From contig CM042181.1 in the NCBI GenBank assembly GCA_023376005.1, positions 25,723,117-25,787,116 on the forward strand: 64,000 nt of DNA, read 5' to 3'. The DNA is from Doryteuthis pealeii (taxonomy: Eukaryota > Mollusca > Cephalopoda > Myopsida > Loliginidae). Position 1 is the first letter of the stretch; each line of letters begins with the position of its first letter. The notes beneath the pieces were generated by a model. It had not been told where the DNA came from. It ran no database searches and was given only the letters and a program-made list of their open reading frames with translations. This document shows positions 30,372 through 40,889 of this stretch, in pieces. A program made the position numbers and the translations under genes.

Positions 30372-30848
30372 CTAGAAGTGGCTATCCAGCATCGCCTAGG
30401 TAGAGGGGGAATTTTTAAAAAGTTAGTCTCTCGCAGATCCATTATTACTTATCGCGAGTGAGATCCTTACTGGTTGCCCCATAAAAATCCCTACGGAAAT
30501 ATATAACCATATAGTAAGAAATTTCCATTCAATGATTTACAATTTAAAAAAAAAGAAGATATAAATAATGCAATTAATTCAATCAATCAATATTATATTT
30601 CAAAGCGAAAAAAAAAAACATACAAAAAAAGATAAACAAAATAACATGCAAATGACTTTCCCTTCTCTTACTTTACAAATTTGAATTTTTAAATATCTTC
30701 TCAAATATAACTCAAATCTTTATTATTTTTGCTCAAAAACCAAGCCTTGATGATATTTAATGTGTATATATATTTACTTTGGCATTAATTGTTGTATTTT
30801 CGTAGTTTCCTCCGAACATACAGATACACACAACTGCACTTTATATAT
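30372..30848 (-). mobile_element. Helitron-like element (family D), copy 3
   Basis: Minus-strand read starts ACATATATAAAGTGCAGTTG and GTGTGTATCTGTATGTTCGG, passes GCAAAAATAATAAAGATTTG, TTCCGTAGGGATTTTTATGG and AATAATGGATCTGCGAGAC, and ends CCATCGCTAG-type hairpin region then AGCCACTTCTAG (30,372-30,375) plus T. Full-length relative to copy 1. Confidence 0.65.
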
Positions 30849-30849
30849 G

Positions 30850-31915
30850 TATAGATTGATGCTCTCAAATATCATCAACAACAAAAAGAAATAACAATAA
30901 ATATTTTCTTTTCAATATTTTCTAATAAATTACTAAGAAGTCATAAAAATGTCGAAATAAAATAATCTCTTACCTTCGTTTAACAAAGAAAGAAGACCCT
31001 TTGTTGTTTTGTTTCGATGTTATTTCAAGAACAATGGGTTTTTTTTCTCCTTTTATTGTGAAAACCAGAGAATGGTGCTGCCAATTCTTTGGATTGGATG
31101 CAGACTTGAGTAAACTGTATTACAGACTATTTTAGTGAAAATTGACACTTCTTTCTTTTATGTAGAAAGTTTGTGTAGAAAATGAATGTCACTCATAATT
31201 GGAACGGGTTATTGAGGTTAATGAGCAGGCAATGAAAAATCACATGAAATAAAATTGAAAGCTATTTTGCACTCCTGGAGATTCCCTTACTCAGAAGAGA
31301 GCTGGCCAAATCTGAGCTCCCGCGATAACTCTTAAATCTGGTACGCGATTATTGTTTGATGAACATGCCGTTACCGGCATACATTTTGCTTGGCCTGTGA
31401 ATGAATGCGTACGTAGGTAAGCCGAAGACAAAAGTGGACAGGTGTGTAAAGCTACAGCAGTGGCAGAGGTGTGACGGATTTCCTATTGTTGTTGTTGTTG
31501 TTGTCGTGTATACGTTGCTACGGCCGATTGTCGGTGGGGGAGCAAGTAGAGAAGGTGTTTTTATTGGTGAGTGGGGAGAGAACAGAGGGGGTACATATTA
31601 TTTATTGAGGCGTAACTTGACCGGATATCTTTGTTCCTTTATTAAATCCTTTCTGGCTCGAGACTCAACTTATCAATTTAAGTCCTCTTCTTCTTCTTTG
31701 GTCTTAATAACTGAAAAAATCGTTAATTTTCTTGCAGTGTCAGCAGTCAGTGATCGAATCCCAGTTAAACCTTTGCTTTCAAATACAATTCTTCAAGAAT
31801 AGTCAGATACTCACTCGCCGCTACATAATCTTCCTATTTCCTACAATTTGGTTATTTTGAATATTTGCACTACAAATATATATATATATCAGAATGTATT
31901 TACTTATTCATAACA
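30850..31915. other. Low-repeat block with a 133-aa open frame
   Basis: No known repeat family was recognised here, unlike most of the window. The open frame 31,401-31,802 (+) starts MNAYVGKPKTKVDRC, includes a valine run encoded by (GTT)n and has no identifiable domain. It could be chance, a decayed repeat, or part of a single-copy locus such as an exon or a non-coding transcript. No supporting splice or promoter signal could be established. Confidence 0.2.
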
Positions 31916-32290
31916 ATGCCCTGTCGAGGAGGTTTAGAATACGCTGAGTATATCTCCTGCAGAGTTTTACGCCCCCTCCCTAAAAGGAGGTGTCCATGGT
32001 ATGACACTAAACTACATCTGATGGCAAGGCTTCAGTTGTGGAGATCTAGGAAGTACAGACTAACACTTCATTACCATTACTCCTAAGTTCACTCTGATTC
32101 GGAGTGGTAGTACCTATTAGGGTCCCATCTATGGGTCAAATATACCGTTTAAAATATTCGTATTCAATAGAGCCGTGTGCAAAAAATAATCTCTTAAAAA
32201 CAACTACACAAAATATAAATACAATGAAAGTGATTCCCTAACCTCTCGCTATAAAATAATCCTAGACTGATTGATATGCCGTTAAAATGA
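31915..32290 (+). repeat. Repeat family B, internally deleted copy
   Basis: Keeps the 5' start (CCCTGTCGAGGAGGTTTAG, AATACGCTGAG), jumps to GTCCATGGTATGACACTAAAC and the CTCTGATTCGGAGTGG core, and ends with the ATATGCCGTTAAAATG tail. Confidence 0.7.
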
Positions 32291-32800
32291 AATCATCATG
32301 TATAACAATTGTTATGTGTTTACATACAGATAAAATACGGAAGACTGAATGATAATGCAAGACCAGGTTGTTGGAAAATTAACAAGGTTTTATTTAACAC
32401 AGGATAGAGAAAGATCTACCCTAAAAGTGACTTAACTAACTCATACGTGTTGTGAGCTGCGTCCACTCAGTACGAACCCCACTCCAAAAGTGTCATAGTG
32501 AAAACCACACTTTCGGGTTCCCATCAGTCCCCTACTAATCAAGGGAAGCAACTCTATTTTCGTTAGGTCTGAACCTAACAACAATCTAAGCTCGTTTGTT
32601 CATATTTAGTTACCGTGTTTAGATCCAAATTTAAAGACTTGATTTTTAGACAAGAATAAATATGTAAGGTTCAGAAAAAAAGAAAGATTTTTAAGGCTTA
32701 AATTTAATTAAAAGAGGAATGACAAGGAGCATCACTTAGCTACAAAAATGAATTCTATAAATTAATAATTTCATTATTTTAAATCAAGGGCCAATCCATA
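32290..32800. other. No gene seen
   Basis: Unassigned, AT-rich with a slightly GC-richer stretch at 32,430-32,590. Confidence 0.35.
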
Positions 32801-32807
32801 TACGAGT

Positions 32808-33254
32808 ATGTTGAAAGGATAAATGAATAAAGGAAAGAAAATGTTGAAGGGATAAAAATGGTTTAATGAAATGTCTACACGTGTTTCGGCCGAGAGTTTG
32901 TCCATGTACACATTGTATTCTACTTATTATTTTAAATATGAAATAAAATAATAATAATAGAAAAATGTAAAATATTTAAGTATACAAAGAAAACAGCCTT
33001 TTTCTTCTTGTAAATATCAAACATTTTGCCCTGAAGAAGGTCGTTTTTCTATGTATACTTAAATATTTTATATTTTTCTATTATTGTTATTATTATTATT
33101 GTTATTATTATTTTATTTCATGATTAAAATAATAATAAATAGAATACAATGTGTACATGGACAAACTCTCGACCGAAACACGTGTAGGCATTTCATTAAA
33201 TCATTTTTATCCATTCAATATTTTCTTTCCTTTATTCATTTATCCTTTCAACAT
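32808..33254. repeat. Fold-back element with hammerhead-like core
   Basis: Two inverted arms of about 185-210 bases (32,808-32,992 and 33,046-33,254), for example GTTGAAAGGATAAATGAATA against its complement and TACACGTGTTTCGGCCGAG against CTCTCGACCGAAACACGTG. On the plus strand CTGAAGA (33,031-33,037) is followed by GGTCG (33,039-33,043). This pairs with CGACC (33,170-33,174), next to GAAA (33,175-33,178), then CACGTGTA and GGC, which can pair with GCC before CTGAAGA. That is the hammerhead order CUGANGA-stem II-GAAA-short stem III-UH. Catalysis is untested. Confidence 0.6.
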
Positions 33255-33356
33255 ATTATCGGATTCATTTCCATTTTTCAATTTACATACACGAGTATAT
33301 ATATTATCTTTCCTTATCTATTCTTGCCTGTTCTTTCTACATCAGCCTGTGGTTCT

Positions 33357-33371
33357 GTTATATATATATAT

Positions 33372-33405
<34 letters not shown>

Positions 33406-33411
33406 ATATAC
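33357..33411. repeat. (TA)n tract
   Basis: Interrupted alternating TA, adjacent to the 3' end of a C SINE. Confidence 0.9.
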
Positions 33412-33660
33412 CCGCACGAGTAGGATGCGACACAAGGTCAATTTCTTAAGCGAAGTTTAACAGATTTGAATTCAGTTTTCAATCTTTTTAAACTGGTTGC
33501 CTAACCAAGATTACAGAATCCAGTCTGTCCCATAATTTACCCATAGTTGAAGGGACCATAGTTGGTTGCATACCTTTCCCAAAAGTATTAGCACTGTGTG
33601 TAAATACAAACAGCCTCGTCTAGGATTTGAACCTATGGCAATAACCATTACATCAGGCAC
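33410..33660 (-). repeat. Repeat family C, near full-length copy
   Basis: Minus-strand read: GTGCCTGATGTAATGGTTAT (A-box region), ATAGGTTCAAATCCTAGACG (B box), CTATGGGTAAATTATGGG-like, TTAAACTTCGCTTAAGAAA and GCATCCTACTCGTGCGGG, then (TA)n. Confidence 0.75.
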
Positions 33661-33664
33661 CACC

Positions 33665-33998
33665 ATTCGTTCTGTTATTATCTATCAATTTAATGCAGTG
33701 AATAACGTTCTTATATCAGACGTTGATAATAAAAGGTGATGCTGAATAGTTCTCGGTTAAACCAAGAAACATATATACTATCGCCCCCACCAAGGTATTT
33801 CCATTTTTGGTTGTTTTGAGAACTTTTCAGCATTCCACTCATCCTAAGTTCGATTCTGAGTGAGCACCCATAAGAAAGTGTGCCAAACATAGCGCAGTAA
33901 TTTAGATGCATTTTTCTTTCTTCTATCAATCTCTCTATTCTTCTTAGAGTCTTTTCAACCCCACATCTACTTGGGTGTCCCATCTTGATCTTTAACAA
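33665..33998. other. Unassigned; 95-aa minus-strand frame
   Basis: The frame at 33,711-33,998 has GHPSRCGVEKTLRRIERL and no domain that can be named. Possibly decayed retroelement. Confidence 0.3.
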
Positions 33999-34515
33999 GC
34001 TAGTCTCGCAGAACAGAGAGTTTTATCCTCGCTGAATACCCCATACTTGCGACCTTGTGTCACACCCGACCCATGGCGAACAGCTTGAGTAAATAGGGCG
34101 TCCCATCGTGGTGTAATGGTTAGCAAGCTAGTCTCTCAGATCCATTACTACTGAATAGCGAGTTTGATCCTCGCTGAATACCACATACTTGCTACCTTGT
34201 ATCACACACTACTCGTGACGAACGGGTTGGATAAATAGGATGTTCAACTTGGTGTAATGGTTAGCAAGCTAGTCTCTCAGATCCATTACTACTGAATAGC
34301 GAGTTTGATCCTCGCTGAATACCACATACTTGCTTGTATCACACACTACTCGTGACGAACGGGTTGGATAAATAGGATGTTCTTGGTGTAATGGTTAGCA
34401 AGCTAGTCTCTCAGATCCATTACTACTGAATAGCGAGTTTGATCCTCGCTGAATGCCCTATACTCGCGATTTTGTGTCACATCCTATCCGTGACGAACGG
34501 TTTGAATAGATATCT
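33998..34515 (+). repeat. tRNA-derived SINE in tandem, four units
   Basis: Each unit has TGGTGTAATGGTTAGC (A box), GCGAGTTTGATCCTCGC (B box), GAATACCACATACTTGC and ACGAACGGGTTGGATAAATA. A boxes fall at about 34,110, 34,251 and 34,385, giving spacings near 141 and 134. The first unit lacks its A-box end. The tRNA resemblance is in the head only; anticodon-arm pairing is poor, so these are not tRNA genes. Confidence 0.75.
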
Positions 34516-34675
34516 ACAGTTTCATGAACCCCCTTTCTTTCATACAGACCTATATCTTAGTATGTTTATAATATATTAGTATTTGTTCATACAAAGTCAT
34601 TAACAGACAGACACTGATCGATTAATTATACCGGCTACGTATCTGATCATGTTCAATTTGGTTTTTGTACATTCA

Positions 34676-35005
34676 TATATTGATACTCTTATTCCTTAAT
34701 CTTCCGACTGTTATAATCTTGTAACACCCCCTGGTTTAGAAAAAAAGATCGTCCAAGAGGAAATACCAAAATGTCGGTCCTGATTATCTGGTGTCGCTTA
34801 ATAGTGAAATTCTTATTTCTTATGAGTGTCGTCACCTCAGCTAAATAATGGACTATTCCGTTTTTATCATAAAAAAGAAAGAAATAGGACATATTACACA
34901 GAAAAAATATAAGAAAGAAAGAAATTAGGGAAAAGATATAGAGAGAGGGTAAGCGCGCAGAAGCGATAATGCTAATCTGTTTCAATCGAACATAGTGAAA
35001 AGATG
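34676..35005 (-). repeat. Repeat family G, copy 2
   Basis: Reverse complement of 12.975-13.35 kb: TATGTTCGATTGAAACAG, CGGAATAGTCCATTATTTAG and CAGTCGGAAGATTAAGGAAT when read on the minus strand. Confidence 0.6.
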
Positions 35006-35119
35006 AAAAAAAGAAAAGAAATAAAAAATGTAAGAAATTCTAAGATATAAAATAAGAACACTAACGACTCTGTGTTTCATGAAAACGATATTCAGGCCAG
35101 CCTCATCATCAGGTCATTC

Positions 35120-35345
35120 TGACAACAAAGAATTTCAATGACTCTCGCCACTTTTTCCCATCGGTCATTACTCCCGGCAGGTCTGCCGCATGGCATCTAG
35201 TATCCGCACAGAGTTTTTGCTGGTTGACCTATTCTGATCTGCCCATAGAAGAACATCACTTATGTATTCATTTTTACTTCTCCAGCAATGTCTTGTTTAT
35301 CTTACTTGGATGGTTTGTGTGATTGGAGGCAACGTCTGTCTAGAA
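35120..35345 (-). pseudogene. LINE 3' fragment (17.9-kb family)
   Basis: Minus-strand residues include CWRSKNEYISDV-like and CADTRCHAADLPGVMTDG-like stretches after frameshift repair by eye; nucleotide similarity to 17.92-18.18 kb is clear (CTTCTCCAGCAATGTCTTG, TGGATGGTTTGTGTGATTGG). It is followed by a second fragment at 35.46 kb. Confidence 0.65.
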
Positions 35346-35454
35346 AATAAAGAGACAGTTTGTTGTTTATTTTTCAGGTTGGTAACACTGACTGACCATA
35401 AATCAATGTCAACTTTGAACAAGTGAGAAAACATTCAGTTTGTGTTTCATTATG

Positions 35455-35895
35455 ATCATATCGCGTTGACTACCATGACTCTCTCGCACCATCCGACCCT
35501 ATCGGTCATCGCTCCTGGTAAGTCCTCCTCACGACATCCAATATCCGCACGGAGCTGGTCAATGTAGGTCTTCGCTGTTCGGCCTACTCTGATGTGTCCA
35601 TGTGTAGGTATCCGCAGGAGAACGTGGCTTATAATTTCGTCCTTACTTCTCTAACAATATCCAGCATGTCTTGTTTGTCTTACTTGGATGGTTGGTGAGA
35701 TAAGAGATGGCCTTACAATTGTTTTTTGTGGGGTGCTGCTTCTAGGATTTGTTCAAGACAGCACCCAGCATACTTGTGTAGTTCACATCTAGCTTTTTTC
35801 AAACCGTTTCATTAAAGTCCAGGTGGTGCAACCATATAGTAGCACCGATACGGCTACAGCTTGGAAGACAAATCAGATTTCCATATGATCGATAA
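35455..35895 (-). pseudogene. LINE 3' fragment (17.9-kb family), second in a row
   Basis: Begins ATATCGCGTTGACTACCATG (the family 3' end) and extends to TGATCGATAATCTG, covering the HAGYCW-like, GRTAKTYIDQLRADIGC-like and TTWTLMKRFEKS-like blocks. Same order as 17.92-18.4 kb. Several frameshifts. Confidence 0.75.
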
Positions 35896-35899
35896 TCTG

Positions 35900-37166
35900 T
35901 TCATGCCTCTGTCTATATCCAAGATCCCACTTCTGTAGGATCCCAGAATGATCCATCTGCCCTGGCTTCTACCTGTTCCTGGCGAGATTTCTAGAGACGC
36001 TCTTTCCAGCGTGATCCACGTGATCCTCTCCTTGTTTACACCGGAAAATATGTAATATTCATATAATGAAGTCAAAATCTTGGCACTCGTCACGAGTTGG
36101 AAGTTACAAGGTTCAGTGGGCGGGGCATAGAATACGCTGACTCGTAATTATCGTACGATTTTAAAATTTTCCTCTAAAGATAAAGGACTGAATAATTAAA
36201 TGAGAAATTTTTCGAAATGTTTTAGGGGTTTATACTGTCGTAAAACAAAACAAATATCGCAGTGGAGTGGGGTGAATATGATGCTTTTAAAATAAGTAAT
36301 TAATTCTTTAAAATATTAAACCTTTTACTTTATTCAATTTTTACCATGCCCCTCAGGCAATATCCTTCAAAAAATTATTTTTACAGCGCCCGGAGGGTGT
36401 TTTTTTTTTTTTACTAATAATAATAATAATAATAATAATAATTGACATACGACATTTTTATTTACGTCAAAACCATTTTCCAGTGCAACAAATAAACGAT
36501 ATTTTCAAGCCCAATGGACAATAACCTTAACCCATCTCATTTTATTCAATTAGAGAGAGGGGGGGGGGCAATTGATAAAAGAAGAAGAGGAGAGAGAGAG
36601 AGCAACAAAGAGAATAGAAAGAAAATGAGACAATAAAAAAGGGAAAGCAACAACCAGAAAGAAAAAGGGAAAAAGACTTAAAACAAAACAAAAGAAAACA
36701 CACACACACACACATTATATATATATAAAGTCTACTCAGGGATGACTAGCAATTCTAGTCTAAACATGGATCAATCACAGCCGACTAGTTTTATTCACAT
36801 ACAACCATTCAAGCGTATCATGTTGAGGTAATTACCTGAGCGCCTATTCAAAACGCAGGTGCAAACTTCTGTGAAGTCTCGGTATCCGGCATTACTTCCG
36901 ACGTTCGATCTCCAAAACCTAAACTGCCTGCCAATAGGTAATAATTTTCATCTTAAACTTAATTTTGTCTATCTTTGTGTTAATGGGAGATATATATATA
37001 TATATTAAACTCTTCGTTTATTATATATTGATTTGTACTTAGTAGTTTTAATATATTCACATACAAATGTATTGGTCAAAATACGCAGCACATACGATTG
37101 TGGCAGGCATGGGTGCAAATATTGGAATTGACGAGCCGAGTTCAAATACCGACATCGTGCTTGACA

Positions 37167-37170
<4 letters not shown>
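35900..37170. other. No gene seen; simple repeats
   Basis: A 79-aa minus-strand frame (35,854-36,093) is unrecognised. (AAT)n at 36,412-36,442, a G run then GA-rich DNA at 36,555-36,690 and (CA)n at 36,698-36,716 are present. Confidence 0.4.

Positions 37171-37173
<3 letters not shown>

Positions 37174-37216
<43 letters not shown>
37174..37216. repeat. (AT)n microsatellite
   Basis: About 42 bases of alternating AT ending exactly at a Helitron-type CTAG. Confidence 0.95.
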
Positions 37217-37217
<1 letters not shown>

Positions 37218-37260
37218 TAGAAAAGACGTGACCCGTTGGGTCACCCATTGTGCTCGGTTT
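37217..37260 (-). mobile_element. Helitron-type 3' terminus on minus strand
   Basis: Perfect hairpin GTGACCCAACGGGTCAC (minus strand, 37,228-37,244), 7 bases, then CTAG (37,217-37,220) and T. The preceding GAGCACAATGGG is shared with a decayed terminus at 58.95 kb, so the two belong to one family. The body would run to the right; its start was not found. Confidence 0.7.
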
Positions 37261-37429
37261 AGATTGTTGGAAAAAATCACATGATAATATTATTTCACTA
37301 ATTTAAAGTTTTCCCAAACTGTCCAAATAAGTTATTTAAACTGGAGTAAACATTTTCAAATGACCAAAAGAAGAACAAGAAAAGGGTCACTTGGTTAGTT
37401 AATTTGTAATTAAAGGTAAGTAGGATTTT

Positions 37430-38195
37430 AATCATGGATATCCATGACAATCTCTAGCCAAACCTACCCTATCAATCATTGTTCTCAAGAGGTCCTCTTC
37501 ACAGCATCCAATATCTGCACATAGTTGGTCAATGTACATCTTTGCTCAACGGTCCACACTGGCGTGCCTGTCTGCTGGTTTCCATACAAAAACATCATGA
37601 GTTTGTCCTTGATTCTCCAGCAGTGTCCAGCATTTTACTCAGATTGTTTGTGTGATAAGTGGCAAGTGGCCATACAGCTGCTTTCTCATGGGGTGTTGCT
37701 TCCACAACTTTTTGAAATTACATACTGCATTCTTGTGCAGTTCCCATGTAGCTTATTCTCTAGGTGCTATGTTAGTGTCCAAGTGGTGCAGTTGTACAGT
37801 AGCAATGATACAGCTATGGTTGTGAAGAATTGTTGCTTTAACTTGTCAATGAGATCAGATTTCTATATGACTGATAGTCCATGGAAGACCATGCCTTTCA
37901 CTATGCATTGATTAACATAGCTTTCTTTAGATAAGATATTACTACCTAGCTACGTTAATTGTAACACCAATTTCCAGGGTTTATCATCGAACGTGGAGAT
38001 GCCTCCTTAATTTTAAAAACACATGAACTTGGTTTTATCGGAGTTCACATAGAGGGTGATGTTCCATGCTGCATTCGGTGCAGAATATTGCCTGCTTCTT
38101 GCCTTTTAAAAAATAATTATTTATAACATCTAATGATGTTTACTTATGTAGTCTAGGCATATTATAAATATATATATGGTGCTAACATATCTCCA
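37430..38195 (-). pseudogene. LINE 3' half remnant (17.9-kb family)
   Basis: Nucleotide-level colinear with 17.92-18.80 kb: ATGTACATCTTTGCTCAACG, TTCTCCAGCAGTGTCCAGC, GTGGCCATACAGCTGCTTTC, TTTATCGGAGTTCACATAGA and CCTGCTTCTTGCCTTTTAA, up to GTCTAGGCATATTATAAATA. A deletion removes the segment that should hold the YADD box. Plus-strand open frames here are shadows. Confidence 0.8.
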
Positions 38196-38199
38196 AGAA

Positions 38200-39490
38200 A
38201 ATATATTTAGTATTGTAAAATAATGGGTGCAAGAAAAATAAAACATTTATTGCAAAAACACAGACATAAAATGAGGGTTCAATTTATTTTATTGTAGGAA
38301 TTTATGAGGAAATTGTTCTTCTTTACCCAGGTAGGAAGTTCATAAATAGCACGGTTCGAATTTTCAGAAGGCATCATGTAGCGTTTTTTAGGGCAAGGGG
38401 CCAGAATGCATTAATGCGATATGCACCAATATGTTTCGCGCGTTGATCCCCCGTACCAAGATTTTTTTTTTTTTTTTGTACATAAATAAATTTTACATTT
38501 TTCGAAAGACAATTTAATGATGGAACATATGTAAAAAAACGATAATTCACTAATAAATCGGTTTTGGAAATAGGGCATCTTAAACATTGAAACTTAAATC
38601 TCGTAAATAAGAAAAAATATGTATCTTTTTCTTTTTTGGTGTTGTTGTTTTTTAATTGTTAGATTATTTTCAAAAGAATTTTATATTAAAAGTTCCTATT
38701 GTCTACATTTTTATTTTATTTTTCAGGGATTTTTAAAAATTTATAAAATGTAAAATAAATAATTTTCTTTAATGTACAGCAAAATCGTATTTATTTAATC
38801 AAAGAAAATATTGTATAAAAATATCTTGCTTGTGTTCTGGGTCCATAAGTTAATAGGTTAGAATCCATGACGCATGTATATTTATACTCTGTAAAATAAA
38901 ACTCAAACAAACAGTGTTTGAAGAAATTTATTATTTTATTTGGAAACAAATAATTCTCCTGTTTATATCCAGAAAGCAGATACTACTGTTCAGTTAAAAT
39001 TTTATTATAAATAATTTCTAAAATTGTAATTCTGATTTTCCCATCTTTCTTTTTCAATAATATTAAGAATTAAATCGTGAGGCATCAAGGAAATGCTAAA
39101 TTAGTAATTTGTTTTGCTTCATAAAATGATTTTTTATACGTTTAGCCCTTCATACTAAGATAAGGTGCACACGTCAAGATGCGATAACTGTCAACAAAGA
39201 GTGGGAATGTACGGCAATTTACTTTGAAATGCAAAAATGTAGGTTTTAGGTAAGAGAAATTTCTTTTTTTTAACACATAAACTTGGAATTGTTCTTTATA
39301 TTAAACGTAAAAGAAAACATTAAAAAGTTAATTTTCCATTTTTTATTGACGTTTTAAAATATTTTAAACAATTAAACGGACATTTTGAAAGTCCGCGGTT
39401 TGCACATCTCTACCATTATGCATAACGCATCTAAAAAAACAAAAAAACTTAGCGGTGCAAATGTATATACACCTTCCTTTAAAAATATAT
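38200..39490. other. AT-rich, no gene or repeat family recognised
   Basis: T run at 38,461-38,477. No open frame of 60 aa or more. Likely old intergenic or intronic DNA. Confidence 0.5.
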
Positions 39491-39496
39491 TTTTTA

Positions 39497-39735
39497 TTCT
39501 GTATTGCCACAAATTTTTAAACAAATACAATCGAGTTTGGCTTTAACTTTTCGGAAAAACGCCTTAAATCAGCTATAGAATAATATAATAAAGAAGAAAT
39601 ATGGCCAGCTAATTTTTTAAATGTAAATGAATTTAAGTAGAATTAAATGTAAATGGCAATTAAAGTAAAGGAAAATAATTTATTTACTAAAGGAATAGGT
39701 ATGAAATTATTAGTGAGACCTATATGGTCTTTAGG
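39497..39735 (+). repeat. Direct repeat copy 1 (partner 40,174-40,408)
   Basis: Runs TGTATTGCCACAAATTTTTA, CGAGTTTGGCTTTAACTTTT through GTGAGACCTATATGGTCTT. Partner differs by a few substitutions and a 9-base deletion. Confidence 0.85.
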
Positions 39736-40173
39736 TACCACCAAACCGTTTAGGCCATCTTGAATAAAACGGAAATAGATATTTCCGAACTTTGTTTATC
39801 AAAAATCTCGTAAAAAAAGATCGTACAGGGTTGTTACAAAGAAAAATAGTTAATTCAAAGATCAAATTATCCGATTGGGAAAAATTACATCGCTATCTTA
39901 AAAAATAAACAAACCTATCCGTATTACATGCGAAAGGGTAATTTTCAGACCGTAATATAGACAGAAAAGTTACAAATTATTTCCCTTTTACAATTAACCA
40001 GTAAAAGTATGGAATGAAAATTTGAATATTTTTTCTAAGAGAAAAACTGATACAATAATCTATTATACTTACTTTTTATTTTAATTATTGAAAAAAGTTA
40101 AATAAAATAATTTTTTTCACGCTAACACTGTCAGCCTAACAGGAACAAACTTCGGTTACAGGGTGAAATTGGT

Positions 40174-40408
40174 GGTATCTACTGTATTGCCACGAATTTT
40201 TAAACAAATACAACCGAGTTTGGCTTTAACTTTTCGGAAAAACGCCTTAAATCAGCTATAGAATAATATAAGAAATATGGCCAGATAATTTTTAAAATGT
40301 AAATGAATTTAAGTAGAATTAAATGTAAATGGCAATTAAAGTAAAGGAAAATAATTTATTTACTAAAGGAATAGGTATGAAATTATTAGTGAGACCTATA
40401 TGGTCTTA
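40174..40408 (+). repeat. Direct repeat copy 2
   Basis: See copy 1. Followed at once by an inverted and duplicated version of its end. Confidence 0.85.
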
Positions 40409-40540
40409 CTAATAATTTCATTTACCTATTCTTTTAGTAAATAAATTATGTCGTAGCTGACAATTTAAAGGTCTTACTAATAATTTCATTTACCTATTCT
40501 TTTAGTAAATAAATTATGTCGTAGCTGACAATTTAATTCT
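40375..40540. repeat. Inverted repeat and 68-bp tandem duplication
   Basis: GGTATGAAATTATTAGTGAG (40,373-40,392) is followed by its inverse (CTTACTAATAATTTCATTTA at 40,405) to form a hairpin. The unit from GGTCTTACTAATAATTTC to TAGCTGACAATTTAA then occurs twice (about 40,403 and 40,471). Confidence 0.8.
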
Positions 40541-40603
40541 AAACAACTTATTTTCTAATAAACTCTTGATTTGTTTTCTATTAAAAACTGTAGGAAACAT
40601 AAT

Positions 40604-40887
40604 AAATTTTTTATAAGTATATTAACATTACCGACCAAAACTTAGTTACAATAAAAAGGCATTGGTTTGTTTATGTGTGTGTATTATTTATCTCGTACAT
40701 TTTTTAATCTCAAAACATCTTAAATCGGTTAAACTTGCAAATCGTCGTCAAAATGAAAACTTATTTGGGATGACAGTTTATCTACAGTGCATGAATTAAG
40801 TTTTTTTGCAAATTCTGTTACGGTTTAGGGGTTAAGGTAACTAAGTTTTTGTCGGTAATGTTAATATATACTTCTTATAAAAAATTT
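40604..40887. mobile_element. Short TIR DNA element (284 bp)
   Basis: Left end AAATTTTTTATAAGTATATT and AACATTACCGACCAAAAC are matched in reverse at the right (TTTTTGTCGGTAATGTT and CTTATAAAAAATTT). Inverted repeats are about 48 bases. No coding sequence and no clear target duplication. Confidence 0.75.
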
Positions 40888-40889
40888 GC

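Noticed and set aside
33998..34515. Cluster of tRNA genes
   Set aside because: A and B boxes are present but the cloverleaf, especially the anticodon arm and acceptor stem, does not form; units continue into SINE body sequence.
39497..40408. LTR retrotransposon with two LTRs
   Set aside because: Repeats lack TG...CA ends, the 440-base interior has no coding sequence or primer site, and the second repeat continues into a hairpin.
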